NCBI RefSeq assembly: GCF_020616555.1
Contig: NZ_CP085173.1
Coordinates: 7,890,001 to 7,954,000 of the forward strand
Source of the DNA: Streptomyces longhuiensis
GTDB taxonomy: Bacteria > Actinomycetota > Actinomycetes > Streptomycetales > Streptomycetaceae
Direction: 5' to 3'
DNA: 64,000 nt
Shown here: piece by piece, positions 43,863-52,594 of the stretch
Layout of the letters: each line of letters begins with the position of its first letter
Numbering within the stretch: the stretch's first letter is position 1
Translations under genes and position numbers: made by a program
The notes under the pieces: generated by a model
Databases searched by the model: none
Told to the model about the DNA's origin: nothing
Seen by the model: only the letters and a program-made list of their open reading frames with translations

Positions 43863-45428
43863 ATGGCCTGGGTCGAACGCCGTGGTAACCGATACCGAGT
43901 GCGCTACTGGACACCGGACGGCCGTGCTGGTAGCGCCGGAGTGTTCCCCACATCTGATGCCGCCGCCGCGCACGCCGCCACCCTTGTCCCCAACTCCCGC
44001 ACTACCCCAACACCGCCCGCATCGGGGAGCGTTGAGGCCTCCGCGCCAGCGGTCTTTGGGGCCGTCCCGGTCCGTCTCGCATTTCCACCGGCTCCTCCCG
44101 CGACTCTGCAGCTGCTCCAACCGACGCAGCACACCCAGGGGGTGTATGTGGTCCCATGGCCACCGCAGTTGCCCGTCAGCGGCGTGGGCGCGGGAGCCGA
44201 TGCGGGCAGCGAGGACCGTTCCACCCTGGAGCAGGGGAGCGCACCGAGGGCCGCTGCCGCGGCTCTGCCGCCGCGTGGCTGGGCGCCCCGCCCGGAGATC
44301 GTCCGGGCCGTACCCGGCGGCCAGCGGGTCCTGTCACCGCAGGCTCTGACTCGATCGGCTGTCCTGCCCGTCCCGTTCGCACCGCCACTCACCGGGGCCG
44401 TGCTGCCTGCGCCCCCGCAATTCGAGGCACGGGAGACCCTGCTCACGGACTGGGTGCACCGCTGGTGGCTCACGCTCGACATCGGCCCCAACACTGCCTC
44501 CCACTACCGCAGTCTCCTCAAGAACCACATCCTTCCCCGCTGGGGTGCCATGCCCCTGCACCTCATTGCACCCAGCGACGTCACCGTGTGGCTCAAGTCC
44601 CTGCAACAGCGCTACGCCCGCGCCACCACCACCTCTATTGGCAAGCTCTTCGCTCTGGTCATGGCCGCCGCCGTCATCGAACGCCTCCTCCCCGACAACC
44701 CCGTACGCATCCCGCGCCAGCGCGGCCGCGAACGCCAAGGAGAGGACCAACTATGGGCTGCCGAACACGAAGTCATCACTCTGGCCCGGCGCGTCACCCA
44801 CCTCGCCGACGCCAACCAGGGCCTACTCGTGATCACTGCCGCGTACACCGGCATGCGCTGGGGCGAACTCGCCGCCCTGCGCCGCCCCGCCCACAACCCC
44901 CAGGCCGCAACCCTGACCATCCACCCCAACGCGGGCAACCTCCTCGAAGTCGACGGCCGACACAGCTACGGCCCGCCCAAAACCGCCGCCTCCGTCCGCA
45001 CCGTCACCCTCCCTCCCTTCCTCAACACCCTCCTCCAGCAAGACCTCGCCCACCACGACCGCGAACACCTCTTCACTAGCACCAAGGGCAAGCTCCTGCG
45101 CCGCTCCACGTTCAGCCGCCGGGTGTGGGCCCCCGCCTCCCGCGGCACCACCCTGACCGACGGCACCGCCTGGCCCGCGCTCAAACCCGGCCTCACCTTC
45201 CACAACCTCCGCCACACCCACAAGACCTGGCTCATCGAGGACAACATCCCCGAAGTAGCCCAGGCCCGCCGCCTGGGCCACACCCTCAAAGGCATCGCCG
45301 ACGTCTACGCCCACGTAGCGGACAGCGTCGACGCCCGCCTCCTCGATGCCCTGGAAGCCCGCTGGCAACGCTCTCTCACCCACCACGCCTTGGCGCCCAC
45401 CGCGGCCGCCCAAGATGCGCTGCAATGA
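43863..45428 (+). CDS. int: Tyrosine recombinase (phage-type integrase)
   Basis: A 521-residue site-specific recombinase for integration and excision. An N-terminal AP2-like strand motif (MAWVERRGNRYRVRYWTPDGRAG) is followed by a long Ala/Pro-rich insert (about residues 45-175), a core-binding SAM-like domain, and the catalytic domain: Arg in AYTGMRWGEL (about 334), HNLRHTH (about 447), LGHT (about 470) and the nucleophile Tyr in DVYAHV (about 481). All catalytic residues look intact. The Ala/Pro insert is longer than usual. Confidence 0.9.
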   Translation: MAWVERRGNRYRVRYWTPDGRAGSAGVFPTSDAAAAHAATLVPNSRTTPTPPASGSVEASAPAVFGAVPVRLAFPPAPPATLQLLQPTQHTQGVYVVPWPPQLPVSGVGAGADAGSEDRSTLEQGSAPRAAAAALPPRGWAPRPEIVRAVPGGQRVLSPQALTRSAVLPVPFAPPLTGAVLPAPPQFEARETLLTDWVHRWWLTLDIGPNTASHYRSLLKNHILPRWGAMPLHLIAPSDVTVWLKSLQQRYARATTTSIGKLFALVMAAAVIERLLPDNPVRIPRQRGRERQGEDQLWAAEHEVITLARRVTHLADANQGLLVITAAYTGMRWGELAALRRPAHNPQAATLTIHPNAGNLLEVDGRHSYGPPKTAASVRTVTLPPFLNTLLQQDLAHHDREHLFTSTKGKLLRRSTFSRRVWAPASRGTTLTDGTAWPALKPGLTFHNLRHTHKTWLIEDNIPEVAQARRLGHTLKGIADVYAHVADSVDARLLDALEARWQRSLTHHALAPTAAAQDALQ

Positions 45429-45567
45429 GCCAGGGGATCGGGCGCAAGGGGCGGGGCACCGGTTCAGATGACATCGCACACCTGACGCGGTCATATAAAT
45501 CGCTCCCCGGGGTGATCATCGTCGAGGGGGCCGTATCTGCATGATCGGCATGTGAGTTAGGGCGATC

Positions 45568-45960
45568 ATGCGAAAAAATGTGATCAAGGCCGGTCTGATG
45601 ACCGCTTCCGTTGTCCTGCTGCTCGCTCCCGCCTCCTCGGCGTCAGTACCGATGAGTGGGGACGACACCGACGGGTCGGTATCGATCTACGTCGAAGGCA
45701 AGGGACTGCACGTTGACCGCATCACTGTGTCGTCCGACAAACAGCGCAACGGTGAGAAGTTCCGCGTGTACAAGCACACGGGCAGCTCGGCCAGCAGCTC
45801 TAACGTGACCCGCTGGAAGCTGGCCAAATTCACCAGCGCCGGCATGACGAAGTTCGCCTCGGCCTCGTGGAAGATCAACCGGAAGTTCCCGAACGGGACG
45901 TGGTTGTGCGCGGTGGCCACCAAGTCGTCGGGGAACCCGTGCCTCAAGGTCCACCGCTAA
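45568..45960 (+). CDS. Small secreted protein, unknown
   Basis: A 130-residue protein with a clear signal peptide (MRKNVIKAGLMTASVVLLLAPASSAS). The mature part is beta-rich (YVEGKGLHVDRITVSSDKQR; WLCAVATKSSGNPCLKVHR) with two cysteines likely forming a disulfide. AT-rich bases near 45493 (TATAAA) may be its -10 region. No family is recognised. Confidence 0.7.
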   Translation: MRKNVIKAGLMTASVVLLLAPASSASVPMSGDDTDGSVSIYVEGKGLHVDRITVSSDKQRNGEKFRVYKHTGSSASSSNVTRWKLAKFTSAGMTKFASASWKINRKFPNGTWLCAVATKSSGNPCLKVHR

Positions 45961-46544
45961 CCGGTGTGACCGCTCCTGAACGGGGGTGAGCCCCAGGCGG
46001 CCCGGACGGATGTGATCCGCCCGGGCCGCCGCAGGCAGGCCAGACGCCGACGCCACGATATGCCGCTGCGCCACCGGCTGACGGACTCGGAGGCGAGGTC
46101 GGCGACGCACTCGGGCAACAAGGTTGGGTTGTCGGCGAGTTTGAAATGCCAGGCACACGAGTTGAGGTCGCCCGCGCGATCGAGGTAGCCAGTCCCGAGC
46201 CAGGGCTGGGGACCGTCGGGGTTCCTGAGCGAGTACAAGCGCGTCCCGGGGACGGAGAGACGGGCGAGCGAGGAGCTGTGTCGAGAACCCTTCGGGTACG
46301 AAGGTTCCTTGTTGACGTAGGCGGCCCTCGGCGCGGGCGCCCGGCGGCGCCGATGAGACGCAGGGCGCGACGCCTGGAAACGGGCATACACATGCCTGCG
46401 CTCATCCCGTCCCCCCAAGTCTAGTCCCGGCGACTTGGATGTGAGCTTCTTCGCGAGGGTCGCCGCGACAGCTTTGGCGACGCCGACGGTGGCAGCACTG
46501 GTGGGCTCAACCGTGCACGTCAGCCTTGGTGCTCGTCGGTGCAC
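45957..46544 (-). CDS. Conserved-looking protein, start uncertain, possibly decayed
   Basis: The C-terminal part (TRLYSLRNPDGPQPWLGTGYLD, DLNSCAWHFKLADNPTLLPEC, ADLASESVSRWRSGISWRRRLAC) has the composition of a real protein, while the N-terminal 90 residues are arginine-rich and lack a ribosome site. A frameshift or lost start is likely near 46300. The stop region overlaps a strong hairpin at 45996-46030. It is convergent with the secreted protein gene at 45568. Confidence 0.4.
   Translation of the reverse strand: MHRRAPRLTCTVEPTSAATVGVAKAVAATLAKKLTSKSPGLDLGGRDERRHVYARFQASRPASHRRRRAPAPRAAYVNKEPSYPKGSRHSSSLARLSVPGTRLYSLRNPDGPQPWLGTGYLDRAGDLNSCAWHFKLADNPTLLPECVADLASESVSRWRSGISWRRRLACLRRPGRITSVRAAWGSPPFRSGHTG
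45996..46030. terminator. Terminator after the small secreted protein
   Basis: GGCGGCCCGGACGGA pairs with TCCGCCCGGGCCGCC with one mismatch and a 5-base loop, 35 bases after the 45960 stop. It is the most likely end of that plus-strand transcript. Confidence 0.6.
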
Positions 46545-46779
46545 ACGGGGCCTTCGGGTCGAATATCTCTCCGACGGTTCTCATGGTGCGCGAGGGCCGC
46601 CAGCCTCGCGCGGTGATGGTGTCTGGCATGCGAGCGAATCTGGCGTACGGGCGTGATGTCGGGTGTGGGAGTGATGAGTTCGTGACCGGATGCCGTGTCA
46701 CGAATTCAACACGTGACCTTCACGGCTCCCACACAACGGAGCATCATGCGCAGAGAGAGCAAAACCGCAGGGGGGACCC

Positions 46780-47433
46780 ATGAGTAACACCACGCCGCCA
46801 CCGCCGCCCGCCTTCCCGCCGCAGCCTCCGCCGGCGAAGAAGAGTCGCACGAACGCCGCCATCATCGGATCGGCCGCCGCCGTGATCGCGGCGATAGTCG
46901 CCACCGGCATCGTCGTCATCAACAGCCGTGACGACGCCAAGAGTTCAGACACGGCGAGCGCCGCCGATTCTGCTACCAGCGATGACGTGATTGCTGCCGA
47001 CGAGCCGACCGAGGAGCCTGAGCCGGAGGACACTGGACCGGAGGTGTTCGGCCTGAACGACATAGTCACGTACAACAACAAGGTCGAGGTCAGCCTGTCG
47101 AAGTTCTCCCGCCGCATGTCGAGCAGCACAGCCGCCCCGGAGAATACGCCGTACCTGAAGTTCGAGGTCCGAGTCAAGAACGGTGGGACATCGACCATCG
47201 ACACGACGTCATTCTCCGTGAGCTGCGCGTACGGCGAGGACGGCAAGGAGGGCGAGCTCGTAATCGACTCCGAGCGCGGGGTGAACGGCGGGCCCACCAC
47301 TCGGCTCCTCGCCGGCCGGTCCCTAACGGTGACCTGGGGGTGCGTGCTGCCGAAGTCGGAGAGGACGGTGCAGATCGAGGTGTCACCGGACTTCGAGACC
47401 GAGACAGCGATCTTCACGGGTGACGTGAAGTAG
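46780..47433 (+). CDS. DUF4352-like membrane-anchored exported protein
   Basis: A 217-residue protein: proline-rich cytosolic tail, one membrane span (TNAAIIGSAAAVIAAIVATGIVVI), an acidic Ser/Asp/Glu linker, then a beta-sandwich (VTYNNKVEVSLSKFSRR; TPYLKFEVRVKNGGTSTIDTTSFSVSCAYG; LTVTWGCVLPKSER) typical of DUF4352/Ig-like telomeric repeat-binding-factor-2-fold exported proteins. RBS GGGGGA precedes ATG 46780. Confidence 0.7.
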   Translation: MSNTTPPPPPAFPPQPPPAKKSRTNAAIIGSAAAVIAAIVATGIVVINSRDDAKSSDTASAADSATSDDVIAADEPTEEPEPEDTGPEVFGLNDIVTYNNKVEVSLSKFSRRMSSSTAAPENTPYLKFEVRVKNGGTSTIDTTSFSVSCAYGEDGKEGELVIDSERGVNGGPTTRLLAGRSLTVTWGCVLPKSERTVQIEVSPDFETETAIFTGDVK

Positions 47434-47443
47434 GGGGACCGCC

Positions 47444-48139
47444 ATGCCAAGCTACAGCGACACACAGAGGGCCGTGCGGGTCGAGAAGCTCCGCATCTGG
47501 TCCGCATGGGTGTCGGGCAGTGCGATCATGCTGATCATTGTTAACACGACGAAGGATATTGCGGTCGTCAGCGTGGTCACTCAGGTGTTGCTCGTCGCAG
47601 TCGGCATCCTCGCCACGATTGCGGCTGTGCGGATGACGAACGCGTTGAACCGAAAGGCTGAGGCGGCACGGCGTGCTGTAGCTCGGCGAGGGCCACCCGG
47701 GCGGACAATCCAACTCACCATGGGGGCCAGGGACCTGAGACCGATGGCAGCAACCCTGCTTGCCGCCGCACTCCTCACCGCTTGCAGCTCGGGCGCCGAC
47801 GAGGGCCTCGCCCAAGCCCGCGCCGCCTGCGTCGACATGGGCGCCGGGATGGGCTCCGTACCCAACACAAACACCGACGACGAAGCTCCCGTGGACTGGG
47901 CAGACGTCGCGGACGGCCTCAACGACATTGCAGATACCGCCGCGTCCGCGGCCAGCAAAGACCCTCGCTGGAACCGGCTCGCCGACAGCATGAACACGCT
48001 TCAACGCCTCATGTCAGCTCTCGCCAGTCAACAGGCCACCACCTCCGGCATCCCAGCACTGACCCCTGAGGACCAGCGACTGACCGACGAGACGCTCGAC
48101 GTCGTCAACTCGGAGTGCCGCAAAGCGCGCGCCGCGTAA
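47444..48139 (+). CDS. Membrane protein/lipoprotein read-through or fusion
   Basis: The full frame encodes 231 residues: an N-terminal part with two membrane spans (IWSAWVSGSAIMLIIVN; VTQVLLVAVGILATIAAV), and from ATG 47720 a second part that itself begins with a lipoprotein signal (MAATLLAAALLTACSSG) followed by a helical acidic domain. Either two genes have fused in frame or two proteins start from one frame. The domain after the lipobox is helical with DMGAGMGSVP and NSECRKARAA. Confidence 0.55.
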   Translation: MPSYSDTQRAVRVEKLRIWSAWVSGSAIMLIIVNTTKDIAVVSVVTQVLLVAVGILATIAAVRMTNALNRKAEAARRAVARRGPPGRTIQLTMGARDLRPMAATLLAAALLTACSSGADEGLAQARAACVDMGAGMGSVPNTNTDDEAPVDWADVADGLNDIADTAASAASKDPRWNRLADSMNTLQRLMSALASQQATTSGIPALTPEDQRLTDETLDVVNSECRKARAA

Positions 48140-48245
48140 CCCTGAGCACACCAGAGGCCCGCCCTTCCCGTGCGCATCAGGAAGGCCCGCCTCTGGCCTG
48201 CGCGCACCATCCCGCCCAGTTGCGCACCCTCGTTACCACCAGGCC

Positions 48246-48857
48246 GTGCCAACCAGCAACGCACCACCGGTGCCAGCCGAGCCGCCCCCACCGCCCGGCC
48301 TAGCCCGCGACTGCAAATGGCACTGCATCCGCACCCTCGACCACGCCGCCGCCCGCGACGCCCGAGCCGCCGACCTTCGCTCAACCGGCATGTCATACCG
48401 GGCGATCGGCGCCGAGGTCGGGCTCAACGAGGGCGACGCGTGGCGCGCCGTCCAGCGCACGCTGGACAGCCGTCATGAAGAGCCGGCGGAGAGCCACAGG
48501 CGCAGGCCAGGACCCCCAACTCGGGTCTTGAGTATCAGACTCGGGCTCACCGCGCCAATGGATCACGGGGCTTGTGGCCTTTGGGTGGTTCTGGGCAGGC
48601 GGGAGACTCTGTTGTGGGTCTGTGGCGCGCTATCCCCACATTCCGGCACCGATGTTGGTGATGATCTCGACCCACTCATTGTGCTCGCCGCTGAACGGGT
48701 TGGGGTCCTGGGAGCCGACCTCGTCCTTGAGGCTGTCCAGGGTCTCTTCGAGCTGCTCCATGTACTCATCGTCGTCGTCATAGTCCTCGGGCAGCCCTTG
48801 GACAATCTTCGTCAGCTCGGTGATGGTGTGCACCAGCGACGACAAGTCCTTGTGTAG
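48246..48857 (+). CDS. HTH protein fragment, 3' end doubtful
   Basis: The first 80 codons from GTG 48246 read CKWHCIRTLDHAAARDARAADLRSTGMSYRAIGAEVGLNEGDAWRAVQRTLDSRHE, a plausible helix-turn-helix. The remainder of the frame runs antisense through the convergent SUKH-4 gene and has no coding character, so the true gene probably ended near 48500 and has lost its stop. Confidence 0.35.
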   Translation: MPTSNAPPVPAEPPPPPGLARDCKWHCIRTLDHAAARDARAADLRSTGMSYRAIGAEVGLNEGDAWRAVQRTLDSRHEEPAESHRRRPGPPTRVLSIRLGLTAPMDHGACGLWVVLGRRETLLWVCGALSPHSGTDVGDDLDPLIVLAAERVGVLGADLVLEAVQGLFELLHVLIVVVIVLGQPLDNLRQLGDGVHQRRQVLV

Positions 48858-49205
48858 CAGCACGGGGCGCATGATGCCCTCGGCGAGTTCGTACACTTCC
48901 CCGTACTGGGGGGCCATGACGATGGCACTGATCTCGAAGTTGCCCAACGTGATCCACTGGCTTGCGGCGGGAGGCAGGTCCCACTGAGTCTCGGTCTCGT
49001 CAGAGACCACGGGGCGGAAGCGAGCGGCTGCGTCGGTGAACTTGGGGAAGGAGACGAACTCGTTCTCCGGGAGCCCGACCGTGGTGAGGAATGCGAGAGT
49101 CTCACCGCTGAATCCGGCGGCCTGGGCAGCTGCCTCGGGGACCTGGTGTACGTGTTCGGCGCCGAAGGTCTGAACCAGGTCGCCGTGGGAGAGGTCGAAG
49201 ATCAT
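48630..49205 (-). CDS. SUKH-4 family immunity protein
   Basis: A 191-residue protein. The sequence AGFSGETLAFLTTVGLPENEFVSF and RPVVSDETETQW, WITLGNFEISAIVMAPQYGEVYELAEG match the SUKH-4 immunity fold, with an acidic DDDDEYMEQLEETL tail. It lies 20 bases downstream of the deaminase-toxin gene in the same direction and is the expected antidote. Its strongly acidic surface fits binding to a basic toxin. Confidence 0.8.
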   Translation of the reverse strand: MIFDLSHGDLVQTFGAEHVHQVPEAAAQAAGFSGETLAFLTTVGLPENEFVSFPKFTDAAARFRPVVSDETETQWDLPPAASQWITLGNFEISAIVMAPQYGEVYELAEGIMRPVLLHKDLSSLVHTITELTKIVQGLPEDYDDDDEYMEQLEETLDSLKDEVGSQDPNPFSGEHNEWVEIITNIGAGMWG

Positions 49206-49225
49206 GTGTTCCTGCCGTGGTCCGT

Positions 49226-50806
49226 TCAGCCCTGGTAGGGCGTGAGCGGGGTGTGGGTCTTGTACCAGCTTTTGAGGTCTTTACGGTATTGCATGTGCTC
49301 GCCGTCGACTCTTTTCCTGTACTTGTAGTCGCTCTCGCCGGGTTCCCGCTCAAGTGACTGGTCGTAGGACTGTGAGTGCGTGACGGGAAGATCCTTGTCA
49401 AAGTACTTGGCGGTCCAGCGGTCGCAGTACGACGGTGCCTTCTGGCACGGCTCGCGCTCGGTATAGAGACTCTGGAGGCCGTCTTGCTGTTTGGCCTTGA
49501 GCAAGGGGTAGCCGACAGAGCGTTCGGAATGGACGCTCTTGCTGTAGCCGACGAGTACGAACTCGTGCCCCTTGCCGTCGTTGAAGTTGCCGGCCGCGTA
49601 GTTGTTGCCAGACCAGTCTTTGCGGGCATAGCGCGCTGCCTGTGTGGCTTGCGCGAGCTCCGTTGAGCCGGGCTTGATGGGCTTGGACTCGACGCGGTCC
49701 TTGTCGGACTCTTTGACGCCGTAAGGGTTCGGCTCACCGTCTCTGGGGCGCCAGGTCCGTGTGCCGCCGTTCTCCGTGAGCAGCATGTTGATACCGGACT
49801 TGTCGGCCTTGCTGACGGCAGACGTGGTGCCGTCAGCGTGGAGCTCGACAACCGAGCCGTCGATGTTGACCATGTACATCGGCTTGCCGGTCTCGCAGCT
49901 GTCGAGATCGGTCTTGGTCTTCTTGTCGCTCTTCTTGTGTTCCTTCTTGCTGGCGTCAATCTTGCCGCCATGCTTCTCCAGCACGTGGACGGTCTCGTCC
50001 GCCTTCTTGTCGACGGCGTCCTCGGCCTTGTCCATCACAGCGGCGAGCTTGTGGAAGCGGCTGTCCTTCTTCACGGAACCGCGGCGCTTGCCCCCGCCGG
50101 CCTTGTGCAGGCCCTTCTTCTTGTCGAAGTTCTTCTTCGTCTTGTCGTAGTCGCCTGACGCCTTGTCGAAGTCGTCGAACTCAATGACCAGGTCCTGCGC
50201 CATGTCCGCGCTGCCGGTGGCGTACTGGTCGAGCTGGTTGTCGTCGTGGGCGTCGAGGTGGTCGGTGAAGAGGTCTTCGATCTTCCCGAGGATTTTCGCC
50301 TCGATCTTGTCGGTCACGACCGAGGTGATCTCGCCGATCGCGTAGTCGATGGCTTCATGCAAGGCTATTCGGCAGGCGCCGATTGCGGCAGCGCTCAGCA
50401 GACCGCTGAGTCCCACGGTGAAGAACATGCCGATGACGCCGGCCGTGGCGGTCGCTGCCGTTGCTGTGAGCTCGGTGATACAGGCGATCTTGCAGCCCTC
50501 GACGAAGCCGGCACAGTCATCGAGGGCGTTGGCAAGGTCGTCGAGGGCTTTGATGAAGGTCGTCAGGTCTTTGGTGGTGAGCTTGCCCCAGCGTCGGTCG
50601 ATCGCTTGGACCGTTTTGCCTTTGCTCTTGCCGCTGACAATGTGGCCACAGGCTCTGTTGCCTTCGGTGATGACATCGCGGAGGCCGTCAGCGAGGTCGC
50701 GGTAGTCCTTGGCGGAGCCTCGTACTTCGTCTTCGTCGATGTTTGGCCAGTTGACTCCGACCAGATCCAGCACACTTACGAGATCGTCGGGCAGCGTCTT
50801 GCCCAC
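49226..50806 (-). CDS. Polymorphic toxin with C-terminal nucleic-acid deaminase
   Basis: A 526-residue secreted-type toxin. The N-terminal helical domain (LDLVGVNWPNIDEDEVRGSAKDYRDLADGL) is of WXG100/CpnT-N type used with type VII secretion, followed by a hydrophobic stretch (TAATATAGVIGMFFTVGLSGLLSAAAIG) and a lysine-rich linker. The C-terminus has zinc-deaminase signatures: His426-Ser-Glu428 and Pro453-Cys454 with Cys461 (TEREPCQKAPSYC), matching the XOO_2897-like deaminase group. GTG/ATG 50806 is preceded by a run of Gs. SUKH-4 immunity follows. Confidence 0.8.
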   Translation of the reverse strand: MGKTLPDDLVSVLDLVGVNWPNIDEDEVRGSAKDYRDLADGLRDVITEGNRACGHIVSGKSKGKTVQAIDRRWGKLTTKDLTTFIKALDDLANALDDCAGFVEGCKIACITELTATAATATAGVIGMFFTVGLSGLLSAAAIGACRIALHEAIDYAIGEITSVVTDKIEAKILGKIEDLFTDHLDAHDDNQLDQYATGSADMAQDLVIEFDDFDKASGDYDKTKKNFDKKKGLHKAGGGKRRGSVKKDSRFHKLAAVMDKAEDAVDKKADETVHVLEKHGGKIDASKKEHKKSDKKTKTDLDSCETGKPMYMVNIDGSVVELHADGTTSAVSKADKSGINMLLTENGGTRTWRPRDGEPNPYGVKESDKDRVESKPIKPGSTELAQATQAARYARKDWSGNNYAAGNFNDGKGHEFVLVGYSKSVHSERSVGYPLLKAKQQDGLQSLYTEREPCQKAPSYCDRWTAKYFDKDLPVTHSQSYDQSLEREPGESDYKYRKRVDGEHMQYRKDLKSWYKTHTPLTPYQG

Positions 50807-50905
50807 TTGTCATCCCCCCCGTGAGACGTCAACCCCCTTACCCTTTCCGGAATCTAAAATCTCGTCAAGATCGAAGAGCTCAGATCGAGCCACCTGTGCC
50901 ACGAC

Positions 50906-52594
50906 TCACGATGGCTGCAGGCAGACGAGCGTCTCATCCGTCCCCACAGCCAGGTGGCCCTCCCGGGTCAAGGCCACCGACTGCACCGGAGGACCAGGGC
51001 GGAATGCACGGACAGTGCCCGACTCCAGGAACACGTACTCGGCAGTCCCATCCGCCCAGCCGATGGCCAGAACGGGGCCGGAATCCACCACGTCGACAGC
51101 GGCCAAGGCCGTCACCGGGCAATTCCGAGACGTGATAGGGGCAGTGAGCGGGTCCGCGCCGGGCTGCCAGACCCGCACGTGCCCGTCGGCTCCGCCGCTG
51201 TAGACGAGTGGCGCGTGCCGCCCGTCGGCTATTGGGGCTTCAAGGACTGCGAGTGCGGTCACGCTGCCGTCGTGCAGCCTCGTGGTGAGATGCCGCTCCT
51301 CGGCACCGTCAAGGGCGTGTGCGTGAACGGATCCACGGTTGTCCGCTACAGCGAGCATGGTCGTGGACGAAGCAACGACCGTGCCGTGACGTTCCTGCAG
51401 CAGGCCGTTCGCAGTCTCCAAGAGCGCTTCCAGCGGTCGTGGACCGTTGTTGAGCAGCGCCGCGATTCCCGTGGGCTTGGGAGTGGCATATGAGCTCTGC
51501 GCGTGAAGGGCGGCGCCAAGGTCATTCAGGGCGATCACGGTGCCGTCCGAGCAGGTGCTTACCGACCGCGCCCCTCCTGGAAAGGTCGGGAGGCGTCCCC
51601 GGGACGCGCCATCGTGCAGATCGAGCACTCTCACTGTCCCCTGGTGGTCGGCGACCACCAGCGTTCCCGAGAGCGCCGAGTGGCCCACAACCATGGCGCG
51701 GGCCGGGCCAGGCCACGGTGGCCTGACGTCCCCACGGACCCGGCGCCACACCATCCGCCATGCCGATCCCGTTGCCAGTGAGCGGAGTTGGTCCGGTAGC
51801 CGGGGGTCAGCATCGTCCCCGAGCCCCGACAGCAGCGTCAGGGCCCGATCGGCAGGAGGCAGGTCACGGGTCAGCGATGGGCCGACACGCAGCCATGCGC
51901 TCCGCAGTCCTCCGTGCTCCTCCTCGGACTCTTCGAAGCGCCGGGATATCTCCCACGGGTCACTCGTGCACAACGCGGCGGCGTCATTCAGATCGACTGT
52001 CGCAGGACTCTGGCGCTCGGTTTGCGCCGCACGTGTCGTCGATGTGGGGGAGCGGGCCTCACGCCATGCCGCGTACCGGGCAGCGTCGGTCCACTGGGCA
52101 TCGTCGAGGTCCATCACCGCGGGTTTCAGCGCCGAAAGGAGACCGGCCTCGGGGTGACCTGTGCGGACCTCCACCACGATTCGGATGTGAGCTAGGCGCA
52201 GGAGGTGCGTCACGAACTCGCTGACGGCCTCAGGACCCTTGGCATCATGCAGGTCAGGCAGGACCAAGACGGTGCGCCGCGCGTCGTCACCCAACTTGCT
52301 GACCAGTTCTCCTGGCGTGCGCGCAGCCAAGGACAGCTGTTCAGCCAGCGTCCAGGCTGCGGTCGTCGCGCTCTGGCCAGCGAGCGGAACGAAGCCGTGC
52401 ACCCGCCGTTCCGAACGCGTGCCGGGACGCGATCCATGTCCAACGAGCCAAGCCACGAGGGCCGACTTGCCGCAGCCTTCACTGCCGGTGACCACGCACA
52501 GCCGCGGCGCATCGGGATCAGCCAGCCAGGCCAGCAGCGCCGCGCCTGCGGGTTCCCGCCCTGCTGTCGGGCGTTCCCAGGTTTCCTCTGTCAC
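50906..52594 (-). CDS. STAND ATPase with beta-propeller, toxin-locus associate
   Basis: A 562-residue protein. Walker A VTGSEGCGKSALVAWLVGH is near residue 37 and a Walker B-like TVLVLPDLHD near 108, forming a NACHT/AAA_16-type module. From about residue 300 there are WD40-like blades (GTLVVADHQGTVRVLDLHDG; PLVYSGGADGHVRVWQPG; AIGWADGTAEYVFLES). Such ATPase-propeller proteins often flank Streptomyces toxin genes. Its ATG overlaps the stop of the SUKH/deaminase gene by 4 bases. Confidence 0.8.
   Translation of the reverse strand: MTEETWERPTAGREPAGAALLAWLADPDAPRLCVVTGSEGCGKSALVAWLVGHGSRPGTRSERRVHGFVPLAGQSATTAAWTLAEQLSLAARTPGELVSKLGDDARRTVLVLPDLHDAKGPEAVSEFVTHLLRLAHIRIVVEVRTGHPEAGLLSALKPAVMDLDDAQWTDAARYAAWREARSPTSTTRAAQTERQSPATVDLNDAAALCTSDPWEISRRFEESEEEHGGLRSAWLRVGPSLTRDLPPADRALTLLSGLGDDADPRLPDQLRSLATGSAWRMVWRRVRGDVRPPWPGPARAMVVGHSALSGTLVVADHQGTVRVLDLHDGASRGRLPTFPGGARSVSTCSDGTVIALNDLGAALHAQSSYATPKPTGIAALLNNGPRPLEALLETANGLLQERHGTVVASSTTMLAVADNRGSVHAHALDGAEERHLTTRLHDGSVTALAVLEAPIADGRHAPLVYSGGADGHVRVWQPGADPLTAPITSRNCPVTALAAVDVVDSGPVLAIGWADGTAEYVFLESGTVRAFRPGPPVQSVALTREGHLAVGTDETLVCLQPS

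Noticed and set aside
46545..46779. Minus-strand 64-codon frame
   Set aside because: No ribosome site and no recognisable motif; likely a chance frame.
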